64,000 bases of DNA from Phallus indusiatus (taxonomy: Eukaryota; Basidiomycota; Agaricomycetes; Phallales; Phallaceae), in the NCBI GenBank assembly GCA_027605045.1, contig JAQFWX010000128.1:1-64000 (forward strand), read 5' to 3'. Positions within the stretch are counted from its first letter, which is position 1. Every line of letters begins with the position of its first letter. Below the pieces are notes generated by a model. That model worked only from the letters and a program-made list of their open reading frames with translations. It was not told the origin of the DNA and made no database searches. Shown here piece after piece: positions 52,147-63,100 of the stretch. Made by a program: the position numbers and the translations under genes.

Positions 52147-52307
52147 ACGAGCCTTTTTTGACGACGGGGTAAGAGTTTCGCGCCACTCTCAGACTGCCGC
52201 CGTCGTATTCGCGTCACGGCCGATGCAGGTTCGCGTAATAAGGAAATTATATAAGCGAGCAAACAACCTTTGTACTCTTCCTCTCGAACACATTGAACGG
52301 TGCACAA

Positions 52308-54313
52308 TGTCAAGCGATTACGAAGACGAATTGCATTCGGACGAGGACGACGACTACACGCCTTCCGGAAAAGATGATTTCACTATATATTATCCATTGG
52401 AACCACCTAGTCCAAAACAATGGTCGATAGAAGATTTGCACAGTCTGTTAATTTCTTTGACAACTTTGTGTTGATCTGCTGTGATTGACACATTTTAGGT
52501 CATATGCACCAGGGATTAATCGACTTGCAAGCGGAGTATCAACGAGGTTAGAGTGATATTATGTGAATGTTCTATTTGTTTGACTACTCTACTGCTAGAT
52601 ATTGTATGGCCGGACTCGAAAAAATCTTTCCTAATAGATTCCATTTTCCGAAATTTTTATATCCCACCTGTTATTTTCTCAATTAATATACAAGATGACG
52701 GATCTGAAGTACGCGTTTGTGTTGATGGGAAACAACGTCTCACGTCAATCTCCAGATTTATGGACGGTACGTGACATTATGTTCATGAATGACAAGCTTT
52801 TGTAACTAGCCATGATATAGGGCAGGTAATCTCGTTATTAACTACAAATTGATTTGCTCATTTTGATAACATCGTTCCGCGATACAGATCCCTTGTGAGT
52901 ATCATTTCCCCTTTCCCATTGTTCTATTGTTACTGATCCATTATGAAAGACCGAGATCCAAAAACAAAAGTATGTTTACCTTAATAGTGGTCTTTACGTA
53001 TTTTCATTAGATGTAAAAGAAAAATTATTGGTTCACCCGAGGTCACTCGCAAACTACACGTTCTTTATTACCGGAGAGTATTCAAAAAAAGTTTAAGCGT
53101 AAGCAGATAACATGCAGTAAGTCGTTTAAGCTTTTTATTTTATTTCGAGGCGATTGAGGTCATCTTTGCAACAGTTGAATACTCAAATTTGTCAGAGGGT
53201 GATGAACGAGAGTAAGTTACCTGGATATTATGGTCATTTATTTTTTTTTCATGTTTTTATCGCAGCCTATTTCAACGTGTACAGTTAGGCATGTATGATT
53301 CACTACTAGGAAACTGCCTGGCTGATTTCTTTTATAGGCATGTCTTTAACGCCTGCCGAGAGGCTTCAAGCCTATGCTACTCCGATTACCGAATGGATTC
53401 GCCAACTACAAAAGAAGTTCGTTGCAGTTGAGGACGGTTTACAACAGAGTCTGAGATGGAATGTAGCCAGAGGTTGCGATTATAAAATGTTCTGTCTGGC
53501 TATTGACTAACGAATTCATGCAAAACAGGAAGAGACTTCTTGGGAATGGCGCAGCTGTGCTTTTGTTGTGCGTCAGCCTCTCAAAGAGCATTTAGCAAGG
53601 AAAGGTTCATCGTTGTTATTACTAGGGTGGCATCTGCCGAAATTTGTTACACCTACCAATAGCAAACTGGAAAAGTGGTTTACTTCCGCGCCTGTGCCCA
53701 GTAAAGCATTCGAGAGACAAGTGCAAGGAGTTCTGGAAAGCTATGTGAATATATGTAAGGCTTGAAGATTCGCTATATACAGCATCTTCTTAGCTTACTC
53801 ACCAAATCAGCTACAACAGAGGAATATCAACAGGGTTTCGCAGAGATAAAAGAACGTGTCGCCCCGGTGGAATTCGTGATGATCGGTACATTTCTTTCTG
53901 GGTCTATTTTCTCTATTCTCTTTCTGACCAGTATGTCATCCGTACGAGCAGGCGTTTTACTTGCCAAGATGCGGGAATCTTCATGGGAAAGTAGAGCTAG
54001 CCAAATCTTGGATCTGAGGAAGCATGTCAGACGCGCACACAAGGATATTCGATCGAACGAGCGCGTAATGAAGACCATGTGGTTATTCATTCAAGAGGTA
54101 AACAATAAAGGTGCATCATTTGACCGGTGGGAAGGACCTGAAGAGAAGAAAACCACTACCGCGAGGAAGACTACTCGAAAACGACCTCGAGAAGACGCTG
54201 GTGATTCTACGGATCAAGCGGGACCTTCTAAGAAAGCGGTCACAAAACCAAGAGGAAAGAAAACTTCTGGCAGTACTAATAGGCTTGATAACGGCGTAAA
54301 GTTTGTAGAATGA
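52308..54313 (+). CDS. DUF262 (GmrSD-N/ParB-like) nuclear protein
   Basis: The N-terminus is acidic (MSSDYEDELHSDEDDDYTPS). The DUF262 core, best known from bacterial GmrSD-type restriction enzymes, follows: GLIDLQAEYQR, DIVWPDSKKSFLIDSIFRNF, YIPPVIFSI and the diagnostic VCVDGKQRLTSISRFMDG. The DGKQR motif corresponds to the ParB/Srx-like nucleotide-binding loop. After it come KNYWFTRGHS, EYSNLSEGDERDLFQRVQLG and MSLTPAERLQAYATPITEWI. The C-terminus has APVEFVMIGVLLAKMRE, then a basic nuclear-type tail (TARKTTRKRPRED). No HNH/DUF1524 nuclease domain is present. About twelve short introns were traced, including one GC-AG intron. Function in fungi is unknown; I infer a nuclear nucleotide- or DNA-related role only from the family. 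Confidence 0.82.
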
Positions 54314-54528
54314 TGTTTTAGTTGTAGCATCTGTAATACCTTCGAAGATAATTATTACCCATGTTTCATTTTTCTCTTTATAGAGGACTTCAATAGTAAG
54401 ATAAGAAACCGAGCGATATTGTTGATTTGCAAGCCTGTACATGGCACGCTCCTTACATTGCAGTGCCAGCCAGCCGAACTCTCGGCGCCACGCTGTCATC
54501 CCCATCGCCTTTGTCTCTTTCAATTTCT

Positions 54529-56972
54529 ATGCCTCTACCAACCACAGATGCAATCCCATTTCGTGGCATTCCGTCGCTCGGCGATAAAGCGACTATTGCT
54601 TTATCCATAACGCTAACTCAGAAACAGGTCGAGGCCATGTTCACTCGTCAAGCGTCGATCAACAAGCTGGCCTCACAATCAGCTACTCAATTCCCACTTG
54701 AAATCGATTTTGATAAGAAGGTTAATAATTTCTCTAGAAAGTCTAGTTTATTTCTTTCTCATTCGCTTTTCAGAAAATGTATATTGGGGATATCATAACC
54801 GCCTTCAACTCGGGCAAGGAGACTGCCATTCGAGAGATCTGTAGAAGGACTCCTTCTTCCGCGAAGCCACTTGCTGGTTTATTCCTTTCGGCCACCGTTG
54901 TTGGGAAGCTTACTATACCTCGTGGTCTAAATGACGCTGCATCTGATCTGCGGAAGGCTACCGAGGCCGAACAGACAAAGAAGAGTGGACGTGGTATAGT
55001 GAGACTAGATGCTCCTATCACTGCGCCCAACGGTAAAAAGTTGGCAAAACTACCAAACCATAGAGCCGTCTCCTCGCAAAGCGATGTTTCAGCCGCCAGA
55101 CAGATTGGATCTACATCTGTCAGTTCCCCATATTCCCGTCTATCTGCTTCGACATCCACGGCATCAGGTGTTAAAGAGCCGGATTTCAACACATTAAGAT
55201 CTCGTCTAATACATTTCATTGCTGCGGTTGCTCGTCCCAAGGAAGTCGCTATCTCCGAATTTCTGGCCGCTTCTCGATCGTCCGATGGCGAGAACGAAGT
55301 CAGAAGAGTTTTCGACCAAGTTGCACAGGAAATACCAGGCCCTCGGAATTCTGATTCTGCTCGCTGGCTGTGGGATTTGAAACCCGAGTCCTGGTTAGAA
55401 GTTAGGCCGTTTGCATTTCCGGACTACACTCCAGATCAGCGTACCCAAGCTTCACGTAGGGCACGAATTAGCTCCGGGATATCACCTCAGAATCCGGTGT
55501 GGGAACATTTTTCAACCAGAGTGGATTTAAATGCTTTAGCTTCCGTTAAAGCTCTTACTGGTCTAACTGGAGGCGGTATTTATGCTAACAAGCCCAAAAA
55601 AGTTGCAGCGAAACCTGGTATGCCCAAGCTAAAGACACCATCGACTTCCAAATCCAAAGTAGACAGCGACGGCGATTTAAAGCCCCGAAAGCTGCCTCCA
55701 ACCCCCACTAATGAAGAGCCTAAGGTTAAATTGAAATCCGAGACACCGGCAACAGTAACACCGACACCAACACCGACAACTTCTTTACCTCAACCCTCTT
55801 TAAAGCATTCCAGAAAACTGGAAGATGACGCTTTACCCAAACCACGTGCTGCATCTACTAGTACTCTCAAAGAAGAGTCGCACTCAAAACACTCGGCTGT
55901 TGCGGACGGTTCTATCCGAAAGAGAAAGATGGCTGAAATAGATGCTGAGCCAACTTCGGATATGGAAGAAGGTGAACTTCCTACCAAAGAGTCTAAGAAA
56001 CGCAGGGTTACTGGTCCTCCTGAGACTTCTAAAGTTGAAATTCGGAAGAAAACCGATGCTTCTGTAGTCCCGAAAAAAGCCACTCCCGTGGAGAAAGAGA
56101 TTGCTGGTCTATCGTCTCCCAAACTGAACCGGGATACTCCAGGAACGAAGGCCGCAGCAAGCTTACCTGCTTCTCGCGTCAGTAGTGGCAAAGTTGTTAG
56201 GCCAGAGTCGGATGTTAAGCAGATGAAAGATCGAGAACCGAAGCCGGATAAGGCTCGTGTTCGTGAACGAGAGCCGGAGCGAGAAAGAGAACGGGAGAAA
56301 GGAAAGGATAAAGTCAAAGAAAAGGAGAAGATTAGAGACAGGGAGGACGGCAGAGATAGAGAAAGAGAAAGAGATAGGGAAAGAGATAGGGAAAGAGACA
56401 GGGAAAGAGACAGGGAAAGAGATAGGGAAAGAGAAAGAGAGAAAGAGAGAGAAAGAGAGAGAAGGTTAATTGAGAGAGAAAAAGAAAGACGGATTCGAGA
56501 ACGAGCCAATGAAGAAGAAACCGCCGAACGTCCCAAAGGCGAGAAATCGATTCCAATGAAACATAAACGAAGAGCGACTCCTTCCTTTTCCTCATCTGAA
56601 GAAAACGATGATCCCCCGCCATCGAAACGTGCCAATGCCGTTCGACCCTCGATTACAACTGCTGCGTCAATCACAAAATCCAATCCTTCCAAAGTATCCA
56701 AACCCTCTTTGACAGCGCTGCCTACTGACAAAGAGAGCCTTCGCCGCGAATATGGCACATATTACGCACAATATCTCCGTATTACATCTAAATTTTACGA
56801 ACAAAAGGCCAAGATCGAGGATGCGCTCGCTTTAGACACAGATGGTGTTAGTGCCGATGAATCTACGGACCTTATGGACTCTCAAGAACTAACAGAGCTT
56901 TGCAACGAATATCGTAGAATCAGAAAGGAGATGGAAAACATCCGTAAAGCATTAAATACCAACGCATATTGA
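54529..56972 (+). CDS. ELL: RNA polymerase II elongation factor ELL
   Basis: ELL suppresses RNA polymerase II pausing; fission yeast Ell1 works with Eaf1. The first exon from ATG 54529 encodes MPLPTTDAIPFRGIPSLGD and joins YIGDIITAFNSGKE across a short intron. RLIHFIAAVARPKEVAISEF and LWDLKPESWLEVRPFAFPDY match the ELL N-terminal domain. The middle is Lys/Ser/Pro-rich and contains a roughly 100-residue charged RD/RE/RE repeat (56,270-56,510). The C-terminus is the occludin/ELL-like helical region: LRREYGTYYAQYLRITSKFY, LTELCNEYRRIRKEMENIRK, ending ALNTNAY. The second exon is very long and uninterrupted. The antisense frame through the RE repeat is an artefact of repeat composition. Confidence 0.85.
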
Positions 56973-57803
56973 TCTTTCATTAAGTGTTAATTTTGATTTT
57001 TGTATACCGACCGCTGTCTGTAATATCTTGGAGTTTACATTTATGTAGCTGTAAATTAATCTAGATCCATTATTAATAATCTATGTATCAGCTTTTGCCA
57101 ATGGCTTGCGTTAAAAAAAATACAGCCCAAATTTGTTTGACTGATACCTGCTACAGACCTCATGGCACTACATGGCAACCATTTACAATTTTATCTTTGG
57201 GGTGGCATCTCTTGATTGGCTGTGTCGCAAATTGTAGCGAGAATGCATCGCCTTTCTCAGTCATATGTACCGTTTTTAGCGAAAGCATAATGTATATGCC
57301 ATGGCCACCTGACCGTAAAGGGCCAAGTTCTCTCATCGCCCGCGCCCGGGCCAGATCAGTTCGCCAGCTCTCATGCCGTGGCCTTAGATTTAAATTTACA
57401 CCGTCTTGAATTTGGCGTTTCCTTGCCGTAGACCGGGTACTTAATGGGACCGTCTCCGCCGAATTTGCAGAGTTTTATTCCCCATTGAATCAATTTTGAT
57501 GGAGCGCGGCACAAGATTCAGAGGTACCGAAAAAAGTAAATCCGAGTCCGTCCACTAATATACAGAAAACTAATGCTACAATTTTGTTCCGAAAGCTAAA
57601 ATACAATTAAAATTTTTTTTTCTATTTCTATAGTACGGACTGTAGTAAATGGGGATAACAGAATGAAAGGGTTAGTATTTCTCAATAAATGTAGGAGTGT
57701 CGCAGCTCGAGCTATTTGACATAGCAAAAAATAATTTACCCCTGCGTGCTAACACAGGTATTTTGTGCTGCCTGGAATTCATCGCCTTCAGAATACTGAG
57801 TGC
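56973..57803. other. Convergent intergenic spacer, no gene seen
   Basis: This 831-bp spacer lies between the ELL stop and the stop of the Zn2Cys6 gene. It holds AT-rich stretches consistent with two 3' UTRs. Short frames occur but have no motif, and no repeat with a second copy in the window was noticed. Confidence 0.5.
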
Positions 57804-59304
57804 TCAAAAACAATTGATTTCACATACCAACTCGGTGTGCATTTGCATATCCGACTCTGCTGCTACAGACATATTTTCAAACAGAGCGGTCTCGGCTCCT
57901 TCCACCACCAGTCGAGTCCAGGAAGCCGTGTCCACCTCATCCGCTTTGTTCCAACGAACTCGGGGCTTGTTAAGCTCCAGAGGCGACCCGGACACTGCGG
58001 GCTGCCCAGTGGTCAGAGAAGCATCCACTATTGAAGAGAAATTTGTCTCTAGCCCGAGAGAACGCGTCAAATAATCACGATTGTAGACATTTTTACTGCA
58101 TTCCATGTCCGCAGGAATGTCGACAAAGGTAGTCTCGGCGCTATGAGACTGAGGGAGAATATTTTCTCCAAGTTCTCCGCTCAGTTTCTCATTGTTGGTT
58201 GGAGATGAAGCCATTACCACTTGAGCAGTTCGAATAAATTTTGGGTATTGGGAAATACAAGGGCATACATACCGCAAGTGTCCATGTTCATATGTGATGA
58301 ATCAATAGTAGTAGAACAAACCTGAAAATGAAAGGGTGTATCCAGCGAAGGTAACTTTGTCCCAGGGATGTCTATAAGATTGGTTAGATGAATATATGCG
58401 GGTGTACCAAAAGAAAAGAAAGTCACGGGAAAGCTGAGGTACCGCTAAGGAGTCTTGAGAGAATGGCTTGAGTTGATCTTGGTTGCGAATTCGAGATTCC
58501 AATGACAAGCGCAGATTGAGATAATCTTGCCATGTATGACTCGGGGTAGTGAATACCAAATGCCCTAAGCTAATATTAGAAAAGAATGGAAAACAGGGCT
58601 AGTAAGAAAGTCTAAATACCATTCCCGTCGATGACCGGGGTTTCTTGTTCGGTCATCTGCTGATTGCGCAAATCGGATGAACGCCTTCTTGTATTGGTAT
58701 TACTGTCACGATGCTGTAGTGCATTTCGACCAATGGGACCAAAGGTGCTATTCGTTACGCGAGTAATTATAGCAGCGGCGAGGGAATCTTTCGCTAGATC
58801 CTGAATCATTGTGGTTGCTCGAGGATCGGGAGAAGAGATGATAACCCCGAGCAAGGCTTCTGCGTCATGTAGTCGCTGCTCAAGGGCGCTGAGATACCTA
58901 AAAACAATGAAAGGTGAGGAGATAAGCTACTTGGATTTGACTAAGCAAGTTCGCGCATACCCCTTTGGAGGGCCCCGCTTGTGGCTCGGCTCTATAAAAG
59001 AAGGTGAGTATGGGCTTAAAGGTTGCTTTAAACTCGCGTTTACCCAGAAACGTGCAGTCTACATATGACAGTGAGCAAAGCACCAGAACAGACTGAATAA
59101 TAAAAATGGCTACCTGTTCCCGATAACACGCAATTCTTGCAAGGCTCCTCTGATTGATGAGGGTGTTCGCAACGACTTTTGGTTTTTCTACATTGATCGC
59201 ATGCTTTTCGAGTTGAAGCCGAGAACTCGAGGTCATTTCATCAAAAACACGTACCTCTGGTGGTGCGTCTCCGAGTAGTACCTTCCGGGGTGGTGGGAGT
59301 CATG
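57804..59304 (-). CDS. Zn2Cys6 binuclear-cluster transcription factor
   Basis: The first exon (MTPTTPEGTTRRRTTR) joins ACDQCRKTKSRCEHPHQSEE, PCKNCVLSGTDCTFLEP and then HKRGPPKGYLSALEQRLHDA. This gives all six zinc-ligand cysteines (C-x2-C-x6-C ... C-x2-C-x6-C), the basic linker and a short dimerisation coil. The second introns inside and after the cluster splice precisely only with the GTATGC donor after PPKG. Then follow EALLGVIISSPDPRATTM and FTTPSHTWQDYLNLRLSLES. The C-terminal part is Ser/Glu-rich (MASSPTNNEKLSGELGENIL). No fungal_trans middle-homology region is visible. At least one intron appears to be only 34 nt (58,322-58,355). The start lies 115 bp from a large palindrome that probably sits in its promoter. 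Confidence 0.8.
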
Positions 59305-59418
59305 TGCAGAAGGAGATGAATGTAGAATGTCAAGGGTGGAATGCCAATGAGTTCAGCTGAAGTCGTCAGAAATTGAGTGTCCACCACGTCATTTTTTCAG
59401 CACTTCTTACCTAACGCG

Positions 59419-59687
59419 AGCTCTTTTTTTCTTTGCTGTTCGCAAACACCTCATGAGACAAAAGGAGTTGTTTGGATGATTCCGACAAGTGCGATCCACG
59501 ACGCCTACGATGAACCCCATCCCCCCCTTTATCGTTTATCCGCTGCTTAAATCATTTAAGCAGCGGATAAACGATAAAGGGGGGGATGGGGTTCATCGTA
59601 GGCGTCGTGGATCGCACTTGTCGGAATCATCCAAACAACTCCTTTTGTCTCATGAGGTGTTTGCGAACAACAAAGAAAAAAAGAGCT
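59419..59687. repeat. 269-bp near-perfect palindrome (inverted repeat)
   Basis: Left arm 59419-59552 and right arm 59554-59687 are reverse complements around a single central base (C at 59553). I compared the arms base by base: 133 of 134 positions pair, with one mismatch (59436/59670), including seven-base C and T homopolymers of equal length. The pairing ends sharply at 59418/59688. Directly beyond the right arm begins TAGGGTGCCG, the apparent terminus of the hAT-type element. It has no loop and no coding capacity. It could be a recent inverted duplication, a foldback element or an assembly artefact. Confidence 0.95.
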
Positions 59688-59711
59688 TAGGGTGCCGTGA
59701 ATAATCCTATA

Positions 59712-59768
59712 ATTATTAGCACCTGCTAATTAGCGCCTGTTAATAACCGCTTATTAGCGCTATTAACA
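59712..59768. repeat. Subterminal short repeats of the hAT-type element
   Basis: Within 60 bp near the apparent transposon end there are copies of TTAGCACC, TTAGCGCC and TTAGCGCT in close succession, some inverted (GCGCCTGTTAATAA versus TTATTAGCGC). Clusters of short subterminal motifs are typical transposase-binding sites in hAT elements. Confidence 0.5.
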
Positions 59769-60184
59769 GGGGGGGTCTGAAAACACCGTGCTAAAAATTG
59801 TTAATAATATTACTAAGCCGCGCTGTCGCCAGTTGAATCTTGACTTTGCGCTGGCGGCTGGACTCTCTCACTCCCTCCGAGATCGCGTCGTCGTCGTTCA
59901 TCGCTGGGTACAAATCTTGAGTTGCACTAGGACCACTTTCTCACCCTTTCTCACCCCTTTCACATTCACCCGTCCTTCGCTGAACACCGAATCTTAACTT
60001 TGCACCAGGCCCACTCCCTCAACCCTTCAGCATCATGCCGCTGTTGCTACTGTCGGGCAACAAAACCATGCGACAAGGCACAATGTCGATGTACGCAGAT
60101 AAAAATAATAACACAAACTCCGTATAATGATTTTTTATTCTTTCAGACTCTCAGTGTTTTTTCTTTGTCCAAGCCACACTCTCG

Positions 60185-63100
60185 ATGTCTATATCCCAAG
60201 TTCCCACATCCGCTCTATCTATTGTAGAAGCTCTTGCTGTTCCACAAGATATTCAAGCAGCTTTCTATCCTCAAAAACGGCTGACGCTCGACGAGTTCTT
60301 CGCGTTCACCAAAAACCATCCTGTCGAAAGTTCTAGTTCCACAACTTCAGACCCGCACGCATTCTTTTCTATCAAGGAGCCGAATCTGAGGGCAGCGACC
60401 GCGGGGACGCTGCGATTGCTTCGCCTTCCACCAACTTCTTTGATCGACGAAATCTGGCGAATTCGCGAGAGTGCATGGCAATCCGGGAAGAAATCGATTG
60501 TATACGCCCACATTTCTTCACAAGACTTATGTTTTCCTTTATGGGTGCTGGCGTTTTGGAAAATGATGGCCGCCTTGCGTACAACTCACATAAATCCTTG
60601 GGTCAACGCAACAACGCATCTGAATATGCTCAATCAAATGCATTCAAACCACGACAAGAAGTTCTTGATCAAGCGTGTCCAAAACCTGTTCCCACTTGTT
60701 TGTTGGCTATCACCGGTCAACGGTTTCTCAGACTATGTCGGCAATATCTCCAATCTCTCCTCGTTCTGTTCCCGCAACTGGTTATCAGACATCGAGATTT
60801 CTCAAATGTTGGAGTTACTGGATCTCGAATTACGCGTGTCAACCGAATTCCAACGGGTCCATATAGCGGCACCTTTCTTTCTTCAAAAACTTCATGCTAT
60901 TCGTATGGAGTCTTCTTTGCATCAATGCGCGTACGATGCACCCGTTAATTCTTGGATCAAAGAGATCGGGATAAATTCGCGTGCGGTGAAAAGGAAAATC
61001 TGGCGACTGTCGCATTTGTTGACGGAAATCATTGGGTTGGGTTAATCGTTGAATGGAGCACTGGGATGGTTCGATATGGTGACTCTTTGGGCCATAATTG
61101 TCCCAGTTGGATCTTAGAAACCATTCAATGGTGGTTTAGTATGCATCGCAAGCGTTCGTCCCCTATAACCCTCACAACGTTACCGGTCTCCCGTCAAACC
61201 GACAGCTTTTCATGTGGGCTAATGGCTGTCAACTCAGTTTCCAATTATCTTTCGTCGTACAAGTTCCCGTTGATTAGAAGTGATGAGGTGGACTGGGCCC
61301 GACTGGAAATCCTCATCAAAATCTTTGAGCGTCATATGGATTTGGTATATCCTTCACTTTGCGTACGTGTGATCATATCACTTACTAGTTATAGGCTGGA
61401 GCACTCCCGTCCTCTGATGATCTATGGAACATCAGCTTGGGCATACCTAATATAAGTGTGGTGGACGAGGAGGTTACCATTGTTGGTGGTTTATCACCGC
61501 TCGCAACACCTGTTCAGAAGGGGAAAGACCTTGACCCAGATTTCATTCCAACGGATAATGAGTCAGAGGAGAGTAACACTGATAGTCAACCTACGCACTC
61601 CTTCCAAAAACGCGACCATTCATCATGCACCCCGCCTCAGAGCCCACAGAAGAAGAAGCGGAGGCACAGTCATAAGAAGCCTCAGCCGATGCAGAAAAGC
61701 CTGAAGTCATTCTTTTCTCAAAAACTTACGCAACTTCCACCATCAATAATAAACGTAAGTTCACGAAATTCTTGGTTAGTTAAATACTTAATGTGACGTA
61801 GACTGATGACGAAGAACATGATGATTGGGAAGAAGTTAATGGGACTACTCGAGTTGGCCGACCAACTGAAGGAGTTTTGGACCTGGTCTCACGTCGCTTC
61901 ATTAGGTCAATGAAAGGGAAAGCTGTAGAGAGAGTTCACTGTCTGGGTTGTCGTTATACATGGAAAGGTGTTCGAAACCGATCTAGGGTTCTCAAGCATG
62001 CAAGCACTTGTCCTTCCCTGGAACCTGATCTCCGTCGTCGTGCAAGTATCGCCATCAGCAAAGACTCCTTTTCCCACAAAGTTGAGGCACAAGTATTCAA
62101 TGAAGCAACGACTGGGCCAAAAAGTAAGGAGCCAGCCACCAAAGTTCAGGCTAATTACTTCGGAGAGCAAGGTTGAAAGCAGCAAAAACTGAAAATTGAT
62201 CAAGCGATAGTCAATTTCCTCTGTGAGAATGGAATTCCAATACGTGTTACCCGCTCAAGAAGTTGGAGCACCTTATGGTCCACAGCTGTCCCGAACTATC
62301 GGCCGGCCTCGGAGACAACTATTCAAGACTCTCAGATACCAGCCGAAGCAAATTATATTCGTTTGCAACAAACTGAGCAACTCAAGCAGGAGTGGAATTT
62401 GACACTCACCTTCGATGGGGGATCAACACGCTATCCCCAAACGGTTGAAACCATTCATGTTACCACTGCTTCGCATCAAACATATTTAGTATCGGGACAT
62501 GAAGCATCTGGTGTTAGTCATACTGCTATACACATTGAGGAAGTTCTGCTTGAGGTCTGTACTTCGCTTATGATCTTCTCACTATATTAACATATTCTTC
62601 AGAATATGAGAGAGATTGGTATGGATCGCTTTGGGGCTATTGTCTCAGATGGGGCTGGGAATGCATGTAAACCTCGCGAGTTGATTGCTGAGAAGTATCC
62701 GTGGATCTTAAGTCTTTATGATGCTGCACACGCAACATCATTGCCATGCAAGGATATCTGTAAACTGGGTTTTTTTGAATCAGTTAGAATCTCAACTTTT
62801 CTTTGCCTGTCTTTTACACCATCTAACCCGGTTCATAGGCAATTAGAGATCTTCGCAGGATCCTCTCGTACTTTAAGCATTCAACATTTGCAACCACATT
62901 ACTTAATGAAGAACGCAAACGAATAGGGATTAGACATGGCTTGATTAGCATCGGTAAAACACGGTTTGCAACAATATATTACTCCAGCGAATCTCTTCTG
63001 CAATGTCTCCCTATTATTAGGAGTTTGGTCAAGGATGGGAGAATAAAAATTGATGTAAGCTTTGTTTATTTTTCCTGTAGTCACTGCCGTGTTTGACACT

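Noticed and set aside
52308..54313. Idea that the DUF262 gene is a recent bacterial restriction-system transfer
   Set aside because: About a dozen fungal introns, no nuclease partner gene and ordinary fungal neighbours argue for an old resident gene.
55790..56758. 322-codon minus-strand frame with Ser-Leu repeats
   Set aside because: It is the complement of the RE/RD repeat in ELL; the long openness is a composition artefact.
59488..59620. Palindrome as a simple transcription terminator
   Set aside because: The arms are 134 bp with almost no loop and sit upstream of a gene, far larger than any terminator hairpin.
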